A DNA stretch of 64,000 nucleotides from Thioclava electrotropha (GTDB lineage Bacteria > Pseudomonadota > Alphaproteobacteria > Rhodobacterales > Rhodobacteraceae): NCBI RefSeq assembly GCF_002085925.2, contig NZ_CP053562.1:3609501-3673500 (forward strand), read 5' to 3'. Within the stretch, counting starts at the first letter, position 1. Every line of letters begins with the position of its first letter. The notes under the pieces were generated by a model, which saw only the letters and a program-made list of their open reading frames with translations, was not told where the DNA came from and searched no databases. Below, in pieces: positions 42,955 to 52,112 of this stretch. Made by a program: the position numbers and the translations under genes.

Positions 42955-44529
42955 ATGGCCCGAATCGCCTTTATTCTTCTGACCCATAAGGATCCTGACG
43001 GGATCATCGCGCAGGCGGAACGGCTGACGCAGACGGGCGATTATGTGGCGATCCATTTCGACGCGCGCGCCAAGCCCGAACATTACCGCAAGCTGCGCAG
43101 CGCGCTCGATGCCAATCCCAATGTCACCTTCGCGAAAAAGCGCGTCAAATGCGGCTGGGGCGAATGGAGCCTCGTCGCCGCGACCCTGGAGGCGGTAAAA
43201 GCCGCGGTCGCCGATTTCCCGCGCGCCACGCATTTCTACATGCTCTCGGGCGATTGCATGCAGATCAAATCGGCCGAATACGCCCATAACTTCCTCGATG
43301 CCGAAGAAGTCGATTATATCGAAAGCTTCGACTTCTTCTCGTCGGGCTGGATCAAGACGGGGATGAAGGAAGACCGGCTGGTCTATCGCCACTGGTTCAA
43401 CGAGCGCAATCAGCCCAAGCGGTTCTACCTCGCCTATAACCTGCAAAAGCAGCTTAAGCTGTCGCGCGAGGTGCCCGGCGATCTTCAGATGATGATCGGC
43501 TCGCAATGGTGGTGCCTGCGGCGGCGCACGATGGAACAGGTGCTCGATTTCATCAAGGCGCGGCCCGATGTGATGCGGTTCTTCCGCACGACATGGATCC
43601 CGGACGAAACCTTCTTCCAGACCATCGTCCATCATCTGATTCCCGAGACCGAGATCCGCACCCGGACGCTGACCTTCCTGATGTTCACCGATTACGGGAT
43701 GCCCGCGAATTTCTACAACGACCATTACGATCTGCTGCTGGCGCAGGATTACCTCTTCGCGCGCAAGATCAGCCCCGAGGCGCGCGACCTGAAGCAGCGT
43801 CTGGGCGAGCTGTGGACGCGCGAGGGCGTGGACTTCGCCGTCTCGAACGAGGGCCGCGCGCTGCATCGCTTCCTCACCGGGCGCGGCCGCATTGGCCGTC
43901 GCTTCGCACCGCGCTTCTGGGAGGCGGAGGCGACTTTGGGCCGCGAGCGCACGCTGACCCTGATCCTGTGCAAGAAATGGCATGTCGCGAAACGGCTGGT
44001 GGCCGAGTTCCGCAAACGCTCCTCGATCCCCGCGCTCGATTACGTCTTCAACGAGATGGGCCCTCTGCCCGATCTCGGCGGGATCGAGACCAGCCCGGAA
44101 AAGCGTAACCGTCACCGCCGCGCGCTGATGCGGATGGTCTTCGACCACGAGAACGCTGACCGCATGGTGATCTGCGTCGATCCCGCCGAGCTCGACGTGA
44201 TCGAAGATTTCACCCGCGACAAATGCCAGACCCGCATCCTCGAGATCGAGTGTCAGTTCTCCGACGACTATCTCAAGGGGCACGCGCAGCGCGTCGGCCT
44301 CGCGGGGCAGCACACGCCGCCGCAGGTGGTGGAGCAGATGCTGCCGACAATCCGCGCCGATCTGCACCACGAATCCGAGCGGCTCCGCGACGCCGAGTTC
44401 GAGAATTACGCGCTCATGCGCGAGGGCGGCGAGATCGAGGACAACGCCCGCGCGCTGGCCCATGCGCTCGACATCCCTTCCGATATGGCGCAGGAATTGG
44501 CCGAACTCGACTACATCTTCCGCGACTGA
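42955..44529 (+). CDS. GT14-type glycosyltransferase with extra C-terminal domain (DUF5928-like)
   Basis: A 524-residue protein. Residues 1-about 290 resemble core-2/I-branching beta-1,6-N-acetylglucosaminyltransferases (ARIAFILLTHKDPDG, THFYMLSGDCMQIKS, IGSQWWCLRRRTME, PDETFFQTIVHH). The rest (about 300-524) is a soluble domain like DUF5928, seen mainly in Rhodobacterales, with an ATP/sulfate-like LILCKKWHVAKRLVAEF stretch of unknown role. Cytoplasmic, no membrane helices. ATG 42955 has no good ribosome binding site. Its divergent partner is a sulfotransferase and the HIT gene follows 11 bp later. Confidence 0.78.
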   Translation: MARIAFILLTHKDPDGIIAQAERLTQTGDYVAIHFDARAKPEHYRKLRSALDANPNVTFAKKRVKCGWGEWSLVAATLEAVKAAVADFPRATHFYMLSGDCMQIKSAEYAHNFLDAEEVDYIESFDFFSSGWIKTGMKEDRLVYRHWFNERNQPKRFYLAYNLQKQLKLSREVPGDLQMMIGSQWWCLRRRTMEQVLDFIKARPDVMRFFRTTWIPDETFFQTIVHHLIPETEIRTRTLTFLMFTDYGMPANFYNDHYDLLLAQDYLFARKISPEARDLKQRLGELWTREGVDFAVSNEGRALHRFLTGRGRIGRRFAPRFWEAEATLGRERTLTLILCKKWHVAKRLVAEFRKRSSIPALDYVFNEMGPLPDLGGIETSPEKRNRHRRALMRMVFDHENADRMVICVDPAELDVIEDFTRDKCQTRILEIECQFSDDYLKGHAQRVGLAGQHTPPQVVEQMLPTIRADLHHESERLRDAEFENYALMREGGEIEDNARALAHALDIPSDMAQELAELDYIFRD

Positions 44530-44540
44530 GGAGAGAGGCC

Positions 44541-44921
44541 ATGGCCTATACTTATGACGACCAGAACATCTTCGCCAAGATCCTGCGCGGCGAGATTCCG
44601 AACGACACCGTTCTGGAGACCGAGCATACGCTTGCCTTCCGCGACATCGCCCCGAAAGCGCCCGAGCATGTGCTGGTGATTCCGAAAGGCGCCTATGTCG
44701 CGCTCGATCATTTCTGCGCCGAGGCGAGCGATGCCGAGATCGTCGATTTCCACCGCACCGTGGCCGAGGTCTGCAAGATGACCGGCGCGAGCCCGGGCGA
44801 AGGCGGCGAAGGCTATCGCGGCATCACCAATGCGGGCGAGAATGGCGTGCAGGAAGTGCCGCATTACCACCTGCACATTCTCGCAGGTCGCCCGCTCGGG
44901 CCGATGCTGCTGATGCGTTAA
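44541..44921 (+). CDS. HIT-family nucleotide-binding protein
   Basis: A 126-residue HINT-type phosphoramidase. The active-site triad is HYHLHILAGRPLG near the C-terminus, with NIFAKILRGEIP at the N-terminus, as in HINT/PKCI proteins that hydrolyse adenosine phosphoramidates. ATG 44541 has GAGAGAGG upstream, 11 bp after the glycosyltransferase, so it is likely the end of that transcript. A hairpin separates it from convergent adenosine kinase. Confidence 0.9.
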   Translation: MAYTYDDQNIFAKILRGEIPNDTVLETEHTLAFRDIAPKAPEHVLVIPKGAYVALDHFCAEASDAEIVDFHRTVAEVCKMTGASPGEGGEGYRGITNAGENGVQEVPHYHLHILAGRPLGPMLLMR

Positions 44922-44928
44922 GTCTTGC

Positions 44929-44953
44929 GGCGCGCCCTTATCCCGGGCGCGCC
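44929..44953. terminator. Bidirectional hairpin between HIT and adenosine kinase genes
   Basis: GGCGCGCCC (44929-44937) and GGGCGCGCC (44945-44953) form a perfect 9-bp stem with a 7-nt loop between two convergent genes. No T tract on either side, so termination efficiency is uncertain. Confidence 0.55.
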
Positions 44954-44961
44954 AGACAGGC

Positions 44962-45948
44962 TCAGATGAGCCCGCGCTCTGCAAACAGCGCTTTCACATC
45001 GATCTCGGGCCGTGCGCCGTAATGGCCGATCACCTCGGCCGCCGCAGCGCAGCCCATCTTGCCCGCAGTCTCTAGGCTCTGCCCCGTCGCGTAGCCGTAA
45101 AGGAAGCCGGCAGCGAACTGATCGCCCGCGCCTGTCGCATCGACCGGCACCACGCGCTTGACCGGAACCGTCGCGCGTTCCTCGCCACGGATCAGGATCA
45201 CGTCGTCGCCCGAGCGGGTGCAGACCACCAGCTCGCATTCCTCAGCGGCCTGCTTCAGCGCCGCGTCCAGATCGGTCTGGTAGAGCGATTCCCATTCATG
45301 CTGGTTGCCGATCACGTAATCCATCTGGTCGCGCACGAGACGGCGGAAATCGGCGCGGTGACGATCGACGCAAAACGGGTCCGACAGCGCGATCCCGGCC
45401 TTGCCGCCGCCCCGGTGACAGCCCTGCGCCGCCTTCAGGAACGCAGCCTTCCCGTGATCCTTGTCGAAGAGATAGCCTTCGAGGAACAGGATCTGCGTGT
45501 TCTCCACCACGTCGAGGCTGACATCCTCGGTCGAGACCTCCGCCGAGATCCCCAGATAGGTGTTCATCGAGCGCTCGCCGTCGGGCGTCACGAAGATCAT
45601 CGAACGCGAGGTCGGCAGTTCGCCATCCTTGACCGGCGGGTTTGGGAAATCCGTGCCCTCGCCATGCAGAGCCGCCTCGTAGAAGCGCCCCAGCGTGTCG
45701 TCGCGCACCCGGCCGATAAAGGCCGTCGTGAGCCCGAGATTGCCCAGCCCCGCGATCGTGTTGCCGACCGAGCCGCCCGGCGCCTGCGTGCGCTCTTTCA
45801 TGGCGCCGTACAGCGTCTCGCCGCGTTCACGTTCAATCAGCTGCATGATGCCTTTCTCGATGCCCATATGCTCGAGGAAGCTATCGTCGCATTGCGCGAT
45901 CACGTCCACGACGGCATTGCCGATGCCGACGACCTGATACTGTTTCAA
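44962..45948 (-). CDS. Adenosine kinase (PfkB/ribokinase family)
   Basis: A 328-residue sugar-nucleoside kinase. The N-terminal GIGNAVVDVIA and GGSVGNTIAGLGNLG are the substrate and lid elements, and DATGAGDQFAAGFLYG holds the anion hole and catalytic aspartate. Rhodobacterales members are annotated as adenosine kinase, consistent with the pattern here. Salvages adenosine to AMP. The ATG at 45948 overlaps the nth stop by 4 bp, so the two are co-transcribed. Confidence 0.87.
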   Translation of the reverse strand: MKQYQVVGIGNAVVDVIAQCDDSFLEHMGIEKGIMQLIERERGETLYGAMKERTQAPGGSVGNTIAGLGNLGLTTAFIGRVRDDTLGRFYEAALHGEGTDFPNPPVKDGELPTSRSMIFVTPDGERSMNTYLGISAEVSTEDVSLDVVENTQILFLEGYLFDKDHGKAAFLKAAQGCHRGGGKAGIALSDPFCVDRHRADFRRLVRDQMDYVIGNQHEWESLYQTDLDAALKQAAEECELVVCTRSGDDVILIRGEERATVPVKRVVPVDATGAGDQFAAGFLYGYATGQSLETAGKMGCAAAAEVIGHYGARPEIDVKALFAERGLI

Positions 45949-46589
45949 AGGTTTTTCTCCTCAAACTGGCACAGATCCTTGATCGGACAGGCCTGACATT
46001 TGGGTTTGCGCGCCAGGCAGATATAGCGACCGTGCAGGATCAGCCAGTGATGGGCGTGGCGCTGGTATTCGACGGGCACATTGTCTTCGATGGCGCGCTC
46101 GACCGCGTCGACGTCCTTGCCCGGACAGATGCCGCTGCGATTGCCGACCCGGAAAATATGCGTATCGACTGCCTGCGCGGGATGGCCGAACCACATGTTC
46201 AGCACGACATTCGCGGTCTTGCGCCCCACGCCGGGCAGCGATTGCAGCGCGGCACGGGACGACGGCACCTCACCGTTATACTGATCGACGAGGATCTGGC
46301 TCAGCTTGATGACGTTCTTCGCCTTCTGCCGGAACAGACCGATCGTCTTGATATGCTCGGTCACGCCCTCGAGGCCCAGCTCCAGCATTTTCTCGGGTGT
46401 GTCGGCCACGGCGAAAAGCTTCCGCGTCGCCTTGTTCACGCCCGCATCGGTCGCCTGCGCGGATAGCGCCACGGCCACCACCAGCGTATAGGCGTTGACG
46501 TGCTCGAGCTCCCCCTTGGGATGGGGCTCGGAGGCTTCGAACCGCGCGAAGACCTCTTTCATCGTGGCATAATCGAATTGCTTGGCCAT
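45945..46589 (-). CDS. nth: Endonuclease III
   Basis: Base-excision glycosylase/AP lyase for oxidised pyrimidines. It has 214 residues: helix-hairpin-helix LPGVGRKTANVVLN with the catalytic lysine, catalytic aspartate in AVDTHIFRVGNR, and a C-terminal [4Fe-4S] motif C-x6-C-x2-C-x5-C (CLARKPKCQACPIKDLC). ATG 46589. Coupled to adenosine kinase downstream and divergent from an alkyl-repair gene, so two DNA repair genes lie side by side. Confidence 0.96.
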   Translation of the reverse strand: MAKQFDYATMKEVFARFEASEPHPKGELEHVNAYTLVVAVALSAQATDAGVNKATRKLFAVADTPEKMLELGLEGVTEHIKTIGLFRQKAKNVIKLSQILVDQYNGEVPSSRAALQSLPGVGRKTANVVLNMWFGHPAQAVDTHIFRVGNRSGICPGKDVDAVERAIEDNVPVEYQRHAHHWLILHGRYICLARKPKCQACPIKDLCQFEEKNL

Positions 46590-46704
46590 GCTTTCCTAAT
46601 GCCCGCCACGCGCGCGAAGGGCAAGGCCGCGCGCAAACCGCAGCTTTCGGGTCGCGCGCCTGCCGCCCGCGCCCTAGGATCGGGAAAAGCCCAAGAGGTG
46701 CGTG

Positions 46705-47559
46705 ATGAACGACCACAGCGACATTGCCGAGAGCTACCACTATCAGGTCATCGCCCGCGCGCTGGACGAGATCGACGCGGCGCAGGCGGCGGGCGAGTTG
46801 CTGACGCTCGAGGCGATCTCCGCACGGCTCTCGATGAGCCCCGCGCATTTTCAGCGGCTGTTCTCGGCCTGGGTCGGGGTCTCTCCGAAACGCTACCAGC
46901 AATATCTGACACTCGACTTCGTGCGCGAGTTGCTGAGCCAGCGCCTGCCGCTCGACGAGGTGGCCGACCGTGCGGGGCTGTCCGGTACAGGCCGGCTGCA
47001 CGATCTGGTGCTGCGCTGGGAAGCCATGACGCCCGGCGCGTTTGCCCGCGGCGGCGGCGGCGTCGCGATCCGCTGGGGACGGTTCGACAGCCCCTTCGGC
47101 CCGGTGATTGCGATGGGCACCGATCAGGGCCTGTGCGGTATGGGCTTCACCGCCGAGATGGGCGAACGCGAGACCTTTGACGACCTCGCCCGCCGCTGGC
47201 CCGACGCCCGCTTCACCGAAGACCCCGAGCCGCTGCGTCCTTGGGTCGAGGCCGCGTTCAGCCGCCACGGCGAAGCGAAGCTGACGCTGATCGGCGCGCC
47301 CTTCCAGATCAAGGTCTGGGAGGCGCTGCTCTCGATTCCTTCGGGGCAGGTCACCACCTATTCCGGCATCGCCGAGGCGATCGGCAACCCCAAGGCCGTG
47401 CGCGCCGTGGGCACTGCCGTGGGCCGCAACCCGATCTCCTTCCTGATTCCCTGCCACCGCGCCTTGCGCAAATCGGGCGGATTGGGCGGCTATCACTGGG
47501 GTCTGGGCGTCAAACGCGCGATTCTGGGCTGGGAAGGCGCCCGCGCAGAGGCCGATTGA
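46705..47559 (+). CDS. Ada-like protein: AraC-type HTH fused to O6-methylguanine-DNA methyltransferase
   Basis: A 284-residue protein: an AraC-type DNA-binding domain (about 15-110, LSMSPAHFQRLFSAWVGVSPKRYQQ) followed by an Ogt/Ada-C domain (about 120-280) with the alkyl-acceptor cysteine in IPCHR. It lacks the N-terminal Ada zinc domain that senses methylphosphotriesters, so it can repair O6-methylguanine but probably senses damage differently. ATG 46705 is preferred over GTG 46702 because AAGAGG is then 6 nt away. Divergent from nth. Confidence 0.9.
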   Translation: MNDHSDIAESYHYQVIARALDEIDAAQAAGELLTLEAISARLSMSPAHFQRLFSAWVGVSPKRYQQYLTLDFVRELLSQRLPLDEVADRAGLSGTGRLHDLVLRWEAMTPGAFARGGGGVAIRWGRFDSPFGPVIAMGTDQGLCGMGFTAEMGERETFDDLARRWPDARFTEDPEPLRPWVEAAFSRHGEAKLTLIGAPFQIKVWEALLSIPSGQVTTYSGIAEAIGNPKAVRAVGTAVGRNPISFLIPCHRALRKSGGLGGYHWGLGVKRAILGWEGARAEAD

Positions 47560-47700
47560 GCGTCCCTCCGCCGCTTCTACCGCCAGATGATGCGCGGATT
47601 TCCGCGCTTCACGAAAAGGGCATGGAACCTGCGCGAATTTTACGCGTATCTTCCGGCAAGCCTCGAGACATGGGGCGACCAGAGAAGGCAGAGACAGAAC

Positions 47701-48381
47701 ATGACCACCGTTCTCAAGACCAAAACCATTCTTCTGAGCGCCGCCGCTGCAATGGCGCTCACCGCTTGTGTGCCGGGCGGCTACACCGGGGCGAACAACC
47801 CCGACCAAAGCCCGAACGCAAACCGCAATGCCGGTGCGATCACCGGCGCGCTCATCGGCGGCGCCCTCGGCGCCAAGAGCAAAGGCGACGAAAAGCTGAC
47901 CAAAGCCGCAGCCGGCGCGATCGTCGGCGGCGTGATCGGCGGCGCGATCGGCTCGCAGCTCGACCGTCAGGCGCAGGAACTGCGCCGCGACCTGACCACC
48001 AACGGCGTCAGCGTCGTGCGTCAGGGCAACCAGCTGATCGTGACGATGCCGCAAGACGTGCTCTTCGCGACCGACAGCGCGGCCGTGCGCCCCGATCTGC
48101 AGCGCGATCTGTACACGCTCGCAGGCAGCCTCAACCGCTATCCGGACACCACCGTCGAAGTCGTCGGCCATACCGACAACACCGGCGATGCGGCCTACAA
48201 CATGCGCCTGTCGCGTCAGCGCGCGCAGTCGGTGGCCAATGTCCTGATCAATGGCGGCGTTCCGAGCTACCGCGTGATCCCGACGGGCCGTGGCGAGGAT
48301 CAACCTATCGCGAGCAACCTGACCCCCGAGGGTCGTCAGGCGAACCGCCGGGTCGAATTCATCATTCGTCCGAACAACTAA
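47701..48381 (+). CDS. OmpA-family lipoprotein with glycine zipper
   Basis: A 226-residue outer-membrane lipoprotein. Lipobox LTAC (about residues 18-21), then a glycine-zipper segment (GAITGALIGGALGAKSKG and GAIVGGVIGGAIGSQ), then an OmpA peptidoglycan-binding domain (VLFATDSAAV, GHTDNTGDAAYNMRLSRQRAQSV, NRRVEFII). It is the YiaD type. ATG 47701 is fixed by the signal peptide. A near-match to an EcfG promoter (GGAAC-N16-CGTA, 47624-47648) lies upstream but has a wrong last base. A strong terminator follows. Confidence 0.92.
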   Translation: MTTVLKTKTILLSAAAAMALTACVPGGYTGANNPDQSPNANRNAGAITGALIGGALGAKSKGDEKLTKAAAGAIVGGVIGGAIGSQLDRQAQELRRDLTTNGVSVVRQGNQLIVTMPQDVLFATDSAAVRPDLQRDLYTLAGSLNRYPDTTVEVVGHTDNTGDAAYNMRLSRQRAQSVANVLINGGVPSYRVIPTGRGEDQPIASNLTPEGRQANRRVEFIIRPNN

Positions 48382-48404
48382 ATCGCTCGTCAGAGTGGGA
48401 AAAG

Positions 48405-48428
48405 GGCCGGGGAAACCCGGCCTTTTTT
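48405..48428 (+). terminator. Rho-independent terminator after the OmpA lipoprotein gene
   Basis: GGCCGGG (48405-48411), loop GAAA, CCCGGCC (48416-48422) and six T residues. Confidence 0.93.
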
Positions 48429-48447
48429 CATTGCCGACGACCCGATC

Positions 48448-48458
48448 TGGTCATACAT
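48448..48458. promoter_or_regulatory. Candidate FadR/GntR-type operator
   Basis: TGGTCATACAT matches the GntR/FadR-subfamily pattern TnGTnnnACnA at six of seven fixed bases, and ends 21 bp before the start of the regulator gene, a normal place for autorepression. Weak on its own. Confidence 0.35.
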
Positions 48459-48479
48459 CTTTACCACATGGAGGGGTGC

Positions 48480-49241
48480 ATGCCATTTCAGAAGATCGAA
48501 TCCGAGAAGCTCGCGAATGCTGTCGTGCGCCAGATCGAACAGCTCATCCTGCAGGGCATTCTGCGCCCCGGTGAGCGCCTCCCCTCCGAGCGTGAGCTGT
48601 CCGAACGTCTTGGCGTCTCGCGTCCGAGCCTGCGCGAAGCGGTCGCGGAACTGCAGGAATCGGGTCTCCTGACCACACGCGCCGGGGCCGGGATCTATGT
48701 CGCCGAAGTGCTCGATTCCGCCTTCTCGCCTGCCCTGATCCGGCTGTTTGCGCGCAACGATCAGGCGCTGTTCGATTACATCTCGTTCCGTCGCGACATG
48801 GAGGGGCTCGCCGCCGAGCGCGCCGCGCAATGCGGCTCTGACACCGATCTCGCGGTGATCCAGACGCTGTTCTCCCAAATGGAAGCGGCCCATTCCAAGC
48901 GCAATCCCACGCAGGAGGCGCAGCTCGATGCGCAGTTCCACATGGCGATCATCGAGGCGAGCCACAACGTCATCATGATCCACATGATGCGCGCGATGTT
49001 CGACCTGCTCGCCGAGGGCGTGTTCTACAACCGCTCCATGATGTTCCGGAACCGCGGCACGCGCAGCAAGCTGCTCGACCAGCACCGCGCGATCAACGAG
49101 GCGATCCAGCGCCGCGACGCCTCTGCCGCGCGCAAGGCCATCGCGGCCCATATGGAATTTGTCGAAGTCGAGATGGCGGCGATGCGCCGGGCCGAGCGCA
49201 ACGAGGCCACCGCGCGCTTACGTCTCGAACATAACCGCTGA
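48480..49241 (+). CDS. GntR-family transcriptional regulator, FadR subfamily
   Basis: A 253-residue regulator: winged helix at about 8-75 (LILQGILRPGERLPSERELSERLGVSRPSLREA) and an all-helical FCD ligand domain at about 90-230 with metal-binding-type residues (FRRDMEGLAAERAA, DAQFHMAIIEASHN, LDQHRAINEAIQRRD). These regulators usually sense small organic acids such as lactate, glycolate or pyruvate; no target operon is adjacent. ATG 48480 has GGAGG 5 nt upstream; ATG 48468 in frame lacks one. Possible operator just upstream. Confidence 0.9.
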   Translation: MPFQKIESEKLANAVVRQIEQLILQGILRPGERLPSERELSERLGVSRPSLREAVAELQESGLLTTRAGAGIYVAEVLDSAFSPALIRLFARNDQALFDYISFRRDMEGLAAERAAQCGSDTDLAVIQTLFSQMEAAHSKRNPTQEAQLDAQFHMAIIEASHNVIMIHMMRAMFDLLAEGVFYNRSMMFRNRGTRSKLLDQHRAINEAIQRRDASAARKAIAAHMEFVEVEMAAMRRAERNEATARLRLEHNR

Positions 49242-49272
49242 GCCCACATCACCTCTGCCACCAAGACAAAGA

Positions 49273-49301
49273 AAAACCCCGGCCCATCGGACCGGGGTTT
49301 T
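49273..49301. terminator. Bidirectional terminator between the GntR gene and atpF
   Basis: AAAACCCCGG (49273-49282) and CCGGGGTTTT (49292-49301) form a perfect 10-bp stem whose ends give T runs on either strand, between two convergent genes. Confidence 0.9.
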
Positions 49302-49323
49302 CAATGTCACCCATTAGGGGAGA

Positions 49324-49881
49324 TCAGTTCAGGCGCTGTTCGACTTCGTTCAGCGAGCTGTCGATCATCGCGGCACGGTCCGACGCGCTCAGCTGCTTGG
49401 CGAGCACGTCACCAGCGGCGGCCACGGCAACCGACACGGCACGGTCCTTGACCTCTTTCAGAGCCTGCGCCTCGGCCGAGGCGATCTGCTCGTCAGCGGC
49501 CTTCAGGCGGCGCTCGATCGAGACCTTTAGGTCTTCCTTGGCCTTCTCGGCAGCGGCTTCGGCGTCGCGCTTGGCGGCGGCGACGATCTGGTCGGCCTGC
49601 CCCTGCACTTCCCGCGACTTGCGCTCGTAGCTGGCGAGAACCGCTTGCGCCTCGTCACGAAGCTTGCGCGCTTCGTCGAGATCCGAGCGGATGTTCGTCG
49701 CGCGCTTGTCGAGCATCTTGCCCAGCATGCCCGGCACCTTCGCGTAGAGCACGATGCCCACGAAGATGATGAAGGCGATGGTCACGATGAAGTTCGTGTT
49801 CCAAAGCGAGAAGAACGGGCCCGTCGCTGCGAAGGCGGGCTGTGCCGCCACGAACGGAAGGAGAAGCGAGAGTTTCTTCAT
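49324..49881 (-). CDS. atpF: ATP synthase F0 subunit b
   Basis: Peripheral-stalk subunit of the ATP synthase. It has 185 residues: an N-terminal hydrophobic segment ([12 protein letters not shown], probably a cleaved or re-entrant leader, then [17 protein letters not shown] as the membrane helix) and a long charged coiled coil to the end. Last of the five F0 genes; it pairs with b' encoded 4 bp upstream. The F1 genes are not in the window, the usual split arrangement in alphaproteobacteria. Confidence 0.95.
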   Translation of the reverse strand: MKKLSLLLPFVAAQPAFAATGPFFSLWNTNFIVTIAFIIFVGIVLYAKVPGMLGKMLDKRATNIRSDLDEARKLRDEAQAVLASYERKSREVQGQADQIVAAAKRDAEAAAEKAKEDLKVSIERRLKAADEQIASAEAQALKEVKDRAVSVAVAAAGDVLAKQLSASDRAAMIDSSLNEVEQRLN

Positions 49882-49885
49882 CGTC

Positions 49886-50449
49886 TTACCCTTTCAGCCG
49901 TTGTTCGACAGCCGCGTTGACAGCCGATGCGTCCGAGTTGCCACCCAGAGCCGCGACGATCTCGCCGGCGGTGTCCTTGGCGACCTGATCGACCGCTGCA
50001 AGCGCGCCGTCACGGATTTCCGCGATGCGGGCTTCCGATTCCGCGGAGCGTGCGGCGATCTCGGCATCTGCCTTGGCGATAGCCGCGTCGAGGTCCTTTT
50101 GGATCTCGGCCTTGGTTTCGCCTGCGATCTTCTGCGCCTGAGCGCGTGCTTCGGCCAGAGCCTTCTCGTAAGCTGCTTCGGCCTCTTCGGCCTTGCGCTT
50201 GAAGTCTTCGGCCGCGGCGATGTCACCCGCGATCGTGCCCTGACGATCGGCGAGAACTGCCTCGATCCGGGGCAGTGCGATGCGCGTCAGCAGCCAGTAG
50301 ATCGCGACCAGAGCGACCACGAGCCAGAAGATCTGGTTCGGGTAGCTCGAGAAGTCGAGCTGCGGCATACCGGCCTTTTGCGCGGTATGTGCCGCGCCTT
50401 GGGCCGCATCAGCGGCTGCGTGCGCTGTATTTTGCGTTTCGCTTGCCAT
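49886..50449 (-). CDS. atpF': ATP synthase F0 subunit b'
   Basis: Second, diverged stalk subunit found in alphaproteobacteria and photosynthetic organisms, forming a b/b' heterodimer. It has 187 residues with an Ala/Gln-rich N-terminus, one membrane helix ([21 protein letters not shown]) and a coiled coil. Also called atpX or atpG. It lies between atpE and atpF. Confidence 0.94.
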   Translation of the reverse strand: MASETQNTAHAAADAAQGAAHTAQKAGMPQLDFSSYPNQIFWLVVALVAIYWLLTRIALPRIEAVLADRQGTIAGDIAAAEDFKRKAEEAEAAYEKALAEARAQAQKIAGETKAEIQKDLDAAIAKADAEIAARSAESEARIAEIRDGALAAVDQVAKDTAGEIVAALGGNSDASAVNAAVEQRLKG

Positions 50450-50540
50450 GTCGTCCCTCGACCCTGATCACAAATCCCCTTGCGGGTCACGGGATGGGCT
50501 CCGAATGAGCCCACCCGCCCTCAAGGAAAAGCGTGCTGGA

Positions 50541-50777
50541 TCAGACGGCGAACATCAGCAGCAGCGCGACGAGGAACGAGAAGATCCCGAGCGCTTCTGC
50601 GAAGGCGATGCCGATGAAGAGGGTCGCGGTCTGGCCAGCGGCCGCCGAGGGGTTGCGCAGTGCGCCCGACAGGAAGTTGCCGGCAACGTTGCCCACACCG
50701 ATAGCCGAGCCGCCCATGCCCATGCAGGCCAGACCAGCGCCGATGTAAGCACCCATTTGAACGATATTGCCTTCCAT
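50541..50777 (-). CDS. atpE: ATP synthase F0 subunit c
   Basis: Proteolipid of the rotor ring, 78 residues, two membrane helices. The proton-carrying glutamate is in [13 protein letters not shown], the glycine-rich first helix is [12 protein letters not shown], and the polar loop is RNPSAA. AAGGAG sits just before ATG 50777. Glutamate with no sodium-binding polar ligands nearby suggests a proton-driven enzyme. Confidence 0.97.
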   Translation of the reverse strand: MEGNIVQMGAYIGAGLACMGMGGSAIGVGNVAGNFLSGALRNPSAAAGQTATLFIGIAFAEALGIFSFLVALLLMFAV

Positions 50778-50841
50778 TGTCGTAACTCCTTGAGGTTGGA
50801 AGTGGCAGAAATTTGGTGAACTGGTTCGATCCGTTATCCGG

Positions 50842-51618
50842 TCAGTGTGCCGGGTGAAGCGCGTCGCGCAGATAGACGCAGGTCAGGATCGTGAAGACAT
50901 AGGCCTGGATGAAGGCCACGAGAACTTCGAGCCCGTACATCGCGGTGATCGCGAGGATCGACAGCGGGGTGACGGCGATGCCGACGCCCGAGAACAGGAT
51001 CAGCGGCGCGAAGGCGGCGAACACTTTCATAACCGCGTGGCCAGCCATCATGTTGCCTGCAAGACGAATGGAGTGGCTGACGGGGCGCACGAAGTAGGAA
51101 ATGATCTCGATGATCGCGAGGATCGGGCGCAGCGCCAGCGGCGCCGAGGCCACCCAGAACAGGCTCAGGAAGCCCGCGCCGTTCTTGACGAAACCGATCA
51201 CGGTCACCGCAACGAACACGGCGATCGCCAGCAGACCGGTCACAGCGATATGCGAGGTCGTGGTGAAGCCGCGCGGCAGCAGGCCGAGGAAGTTCGAGAA
51301 GACGATGAACAGGAAGACCGTGAAGATATAGGGGAAGAACTTCAGCGCGTCCTTGCCCGCGACGTCTTCGACCATCTTGTGAATGAAGCCGTAGGACAGC
51401 TCCGCGATCGACTGGGCGCGCGAGGGCACAACGGCGCGGCCGCGGGTGCCGATCACGAGCATGAAGAAGATCGCCAGAACGGCGATCGCCATCCACAGCG
51501 TCGCATTGGTCGGCGTGTACCAGTGAACCGGGCCATCGCCGAAGAGGGGCTTAACGATAAACTGATCCATCGGGTGGAAGGTCAGTTCACTGCGCATTTC
51601 CTGTTCAAGAGTTGCCAC
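50842..51618 (-). CDS. atpB: ATP synthase F0 subunit a
   Basis: Stator channel subunit, 258 residues, with the essential arginine in [14 protein letters not shown]. The membrane helices are spaced as in the family, and [15 protein letters not shown] at the N-terminus is typical of Rhodobacterales. Start taken as GTG 51618 because AGGA lies 8 nt upstream and the product then begins like homologues (MATLEQE); ATG 51597 is the fallback. It overlaps the atpI stop by 14 bp. Confidence 0.95.
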   Translation of the reverse strand: MATLEQEMRSELTFHPMDQFIVKPLFGDGPVHWYTPTNATLWMAIAVLAIFFMLVIGTRGRAVVPSRAQSIAELSYGFIHKMVEDVAGKDALKFFPYIFTVFLFIVFSNFLGLLPRGFTTTSHIAVTGLLAIAVFVAVTVIGFVKNGAGFLSLFWVASAPLALRPILAIIEIISYFVRPVSHSIRLAGNMMAGHAVMKVFAAFAPLILFSGVGIAVTPLSILAITAMYGLEVLVAFIQAYVFTILTCVYLRDALHPAH

Positions 51619-51961
51619 GGTCGTCTTCCTCTTCATCGGCCATGTCGGCCGCACGCTCTTCGTTCATTTCCTTGGCCGAGCGAAGCATCACCTTCACCCC
51701 GGCCGCGAGCCCGAGAAGCGTGAACAGCACCATCATCCAAGGCATCGTGCCCATAAGCACATCCAGCCCGTATCCGATGCCGAAGCCGATCCCCAGCCCC
51801 GAAACCATTTCGATCACCATACGCCAGGCCATATTCGCCTGGGACAGATGATGATCGGCACGTTGCGGAGGCGGCTCTTGCGTCTTTCTCACTGCCGCAA
51901 GCTTCTTCTCAAGCGCTGCGAGGCGCTCGGGATCGGGCTCGTCGGAGCGGTGATCAGGCAT
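51605..51961 (-). CDS. atpI: ATP synthase-associated protein I
   Basis: First gene of the F0 operon, 118 residues from ATG 51961 (GGGGGG 7 nt upstream). Two membrane helices ([24 protein letters not shown] and [19 protein letters not shown]) follow a charged N-terminus. AtpI-type proteins assist c-ring assembly or bring Mg2+ to the enzyme. The C-terminus is acidic. The operon promoter lies in the 216 bp shared with the divergent ArsR gene. Confidence 0.9.
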   Translation of the reverse strand: MPDHRSDEPDPERLAALEKKLAAVRKTQEPPPQRADHHLSQANMAWRMVIEMVSGLGIGFGIGYGLDVLMGTMPWMMVLFTLLGLAAGVKVMLRSAKEMNEERAADMADEEEDDRGNS

Positions 51962-52112
51962 GGTTCGGCCCCCCACTCAGGTCTCAGCCGTGATAGCCGT
52001 GGCCCCCGCCTGAGTCAATTCCGTATAGGCCTCCGAAAGCACCTCGCAACCCATTGATCCGTAACGATTTTGAAAATAGGCCTCAAATTCGCGCCGCACC
52101 AAGCTCACGCAA

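Noticed and set aside
47624..47648. GGAAC-N16-CGTA before the OmpA lipoprotein gene, considered as a fourth EcfG promoter
   Set aside because: The last -10 base is wrong (CGTA, not CGTT); kept only as a remark because the other three sites are exact.
46276..48303. A 675-residue minus-strand frame covering the Ada/Ogt and OmpA lipoprotein genes
   Set aside because: It runs antisense to two genes with clear catalytic and lipobox motifs and ends inside nth in another frame.
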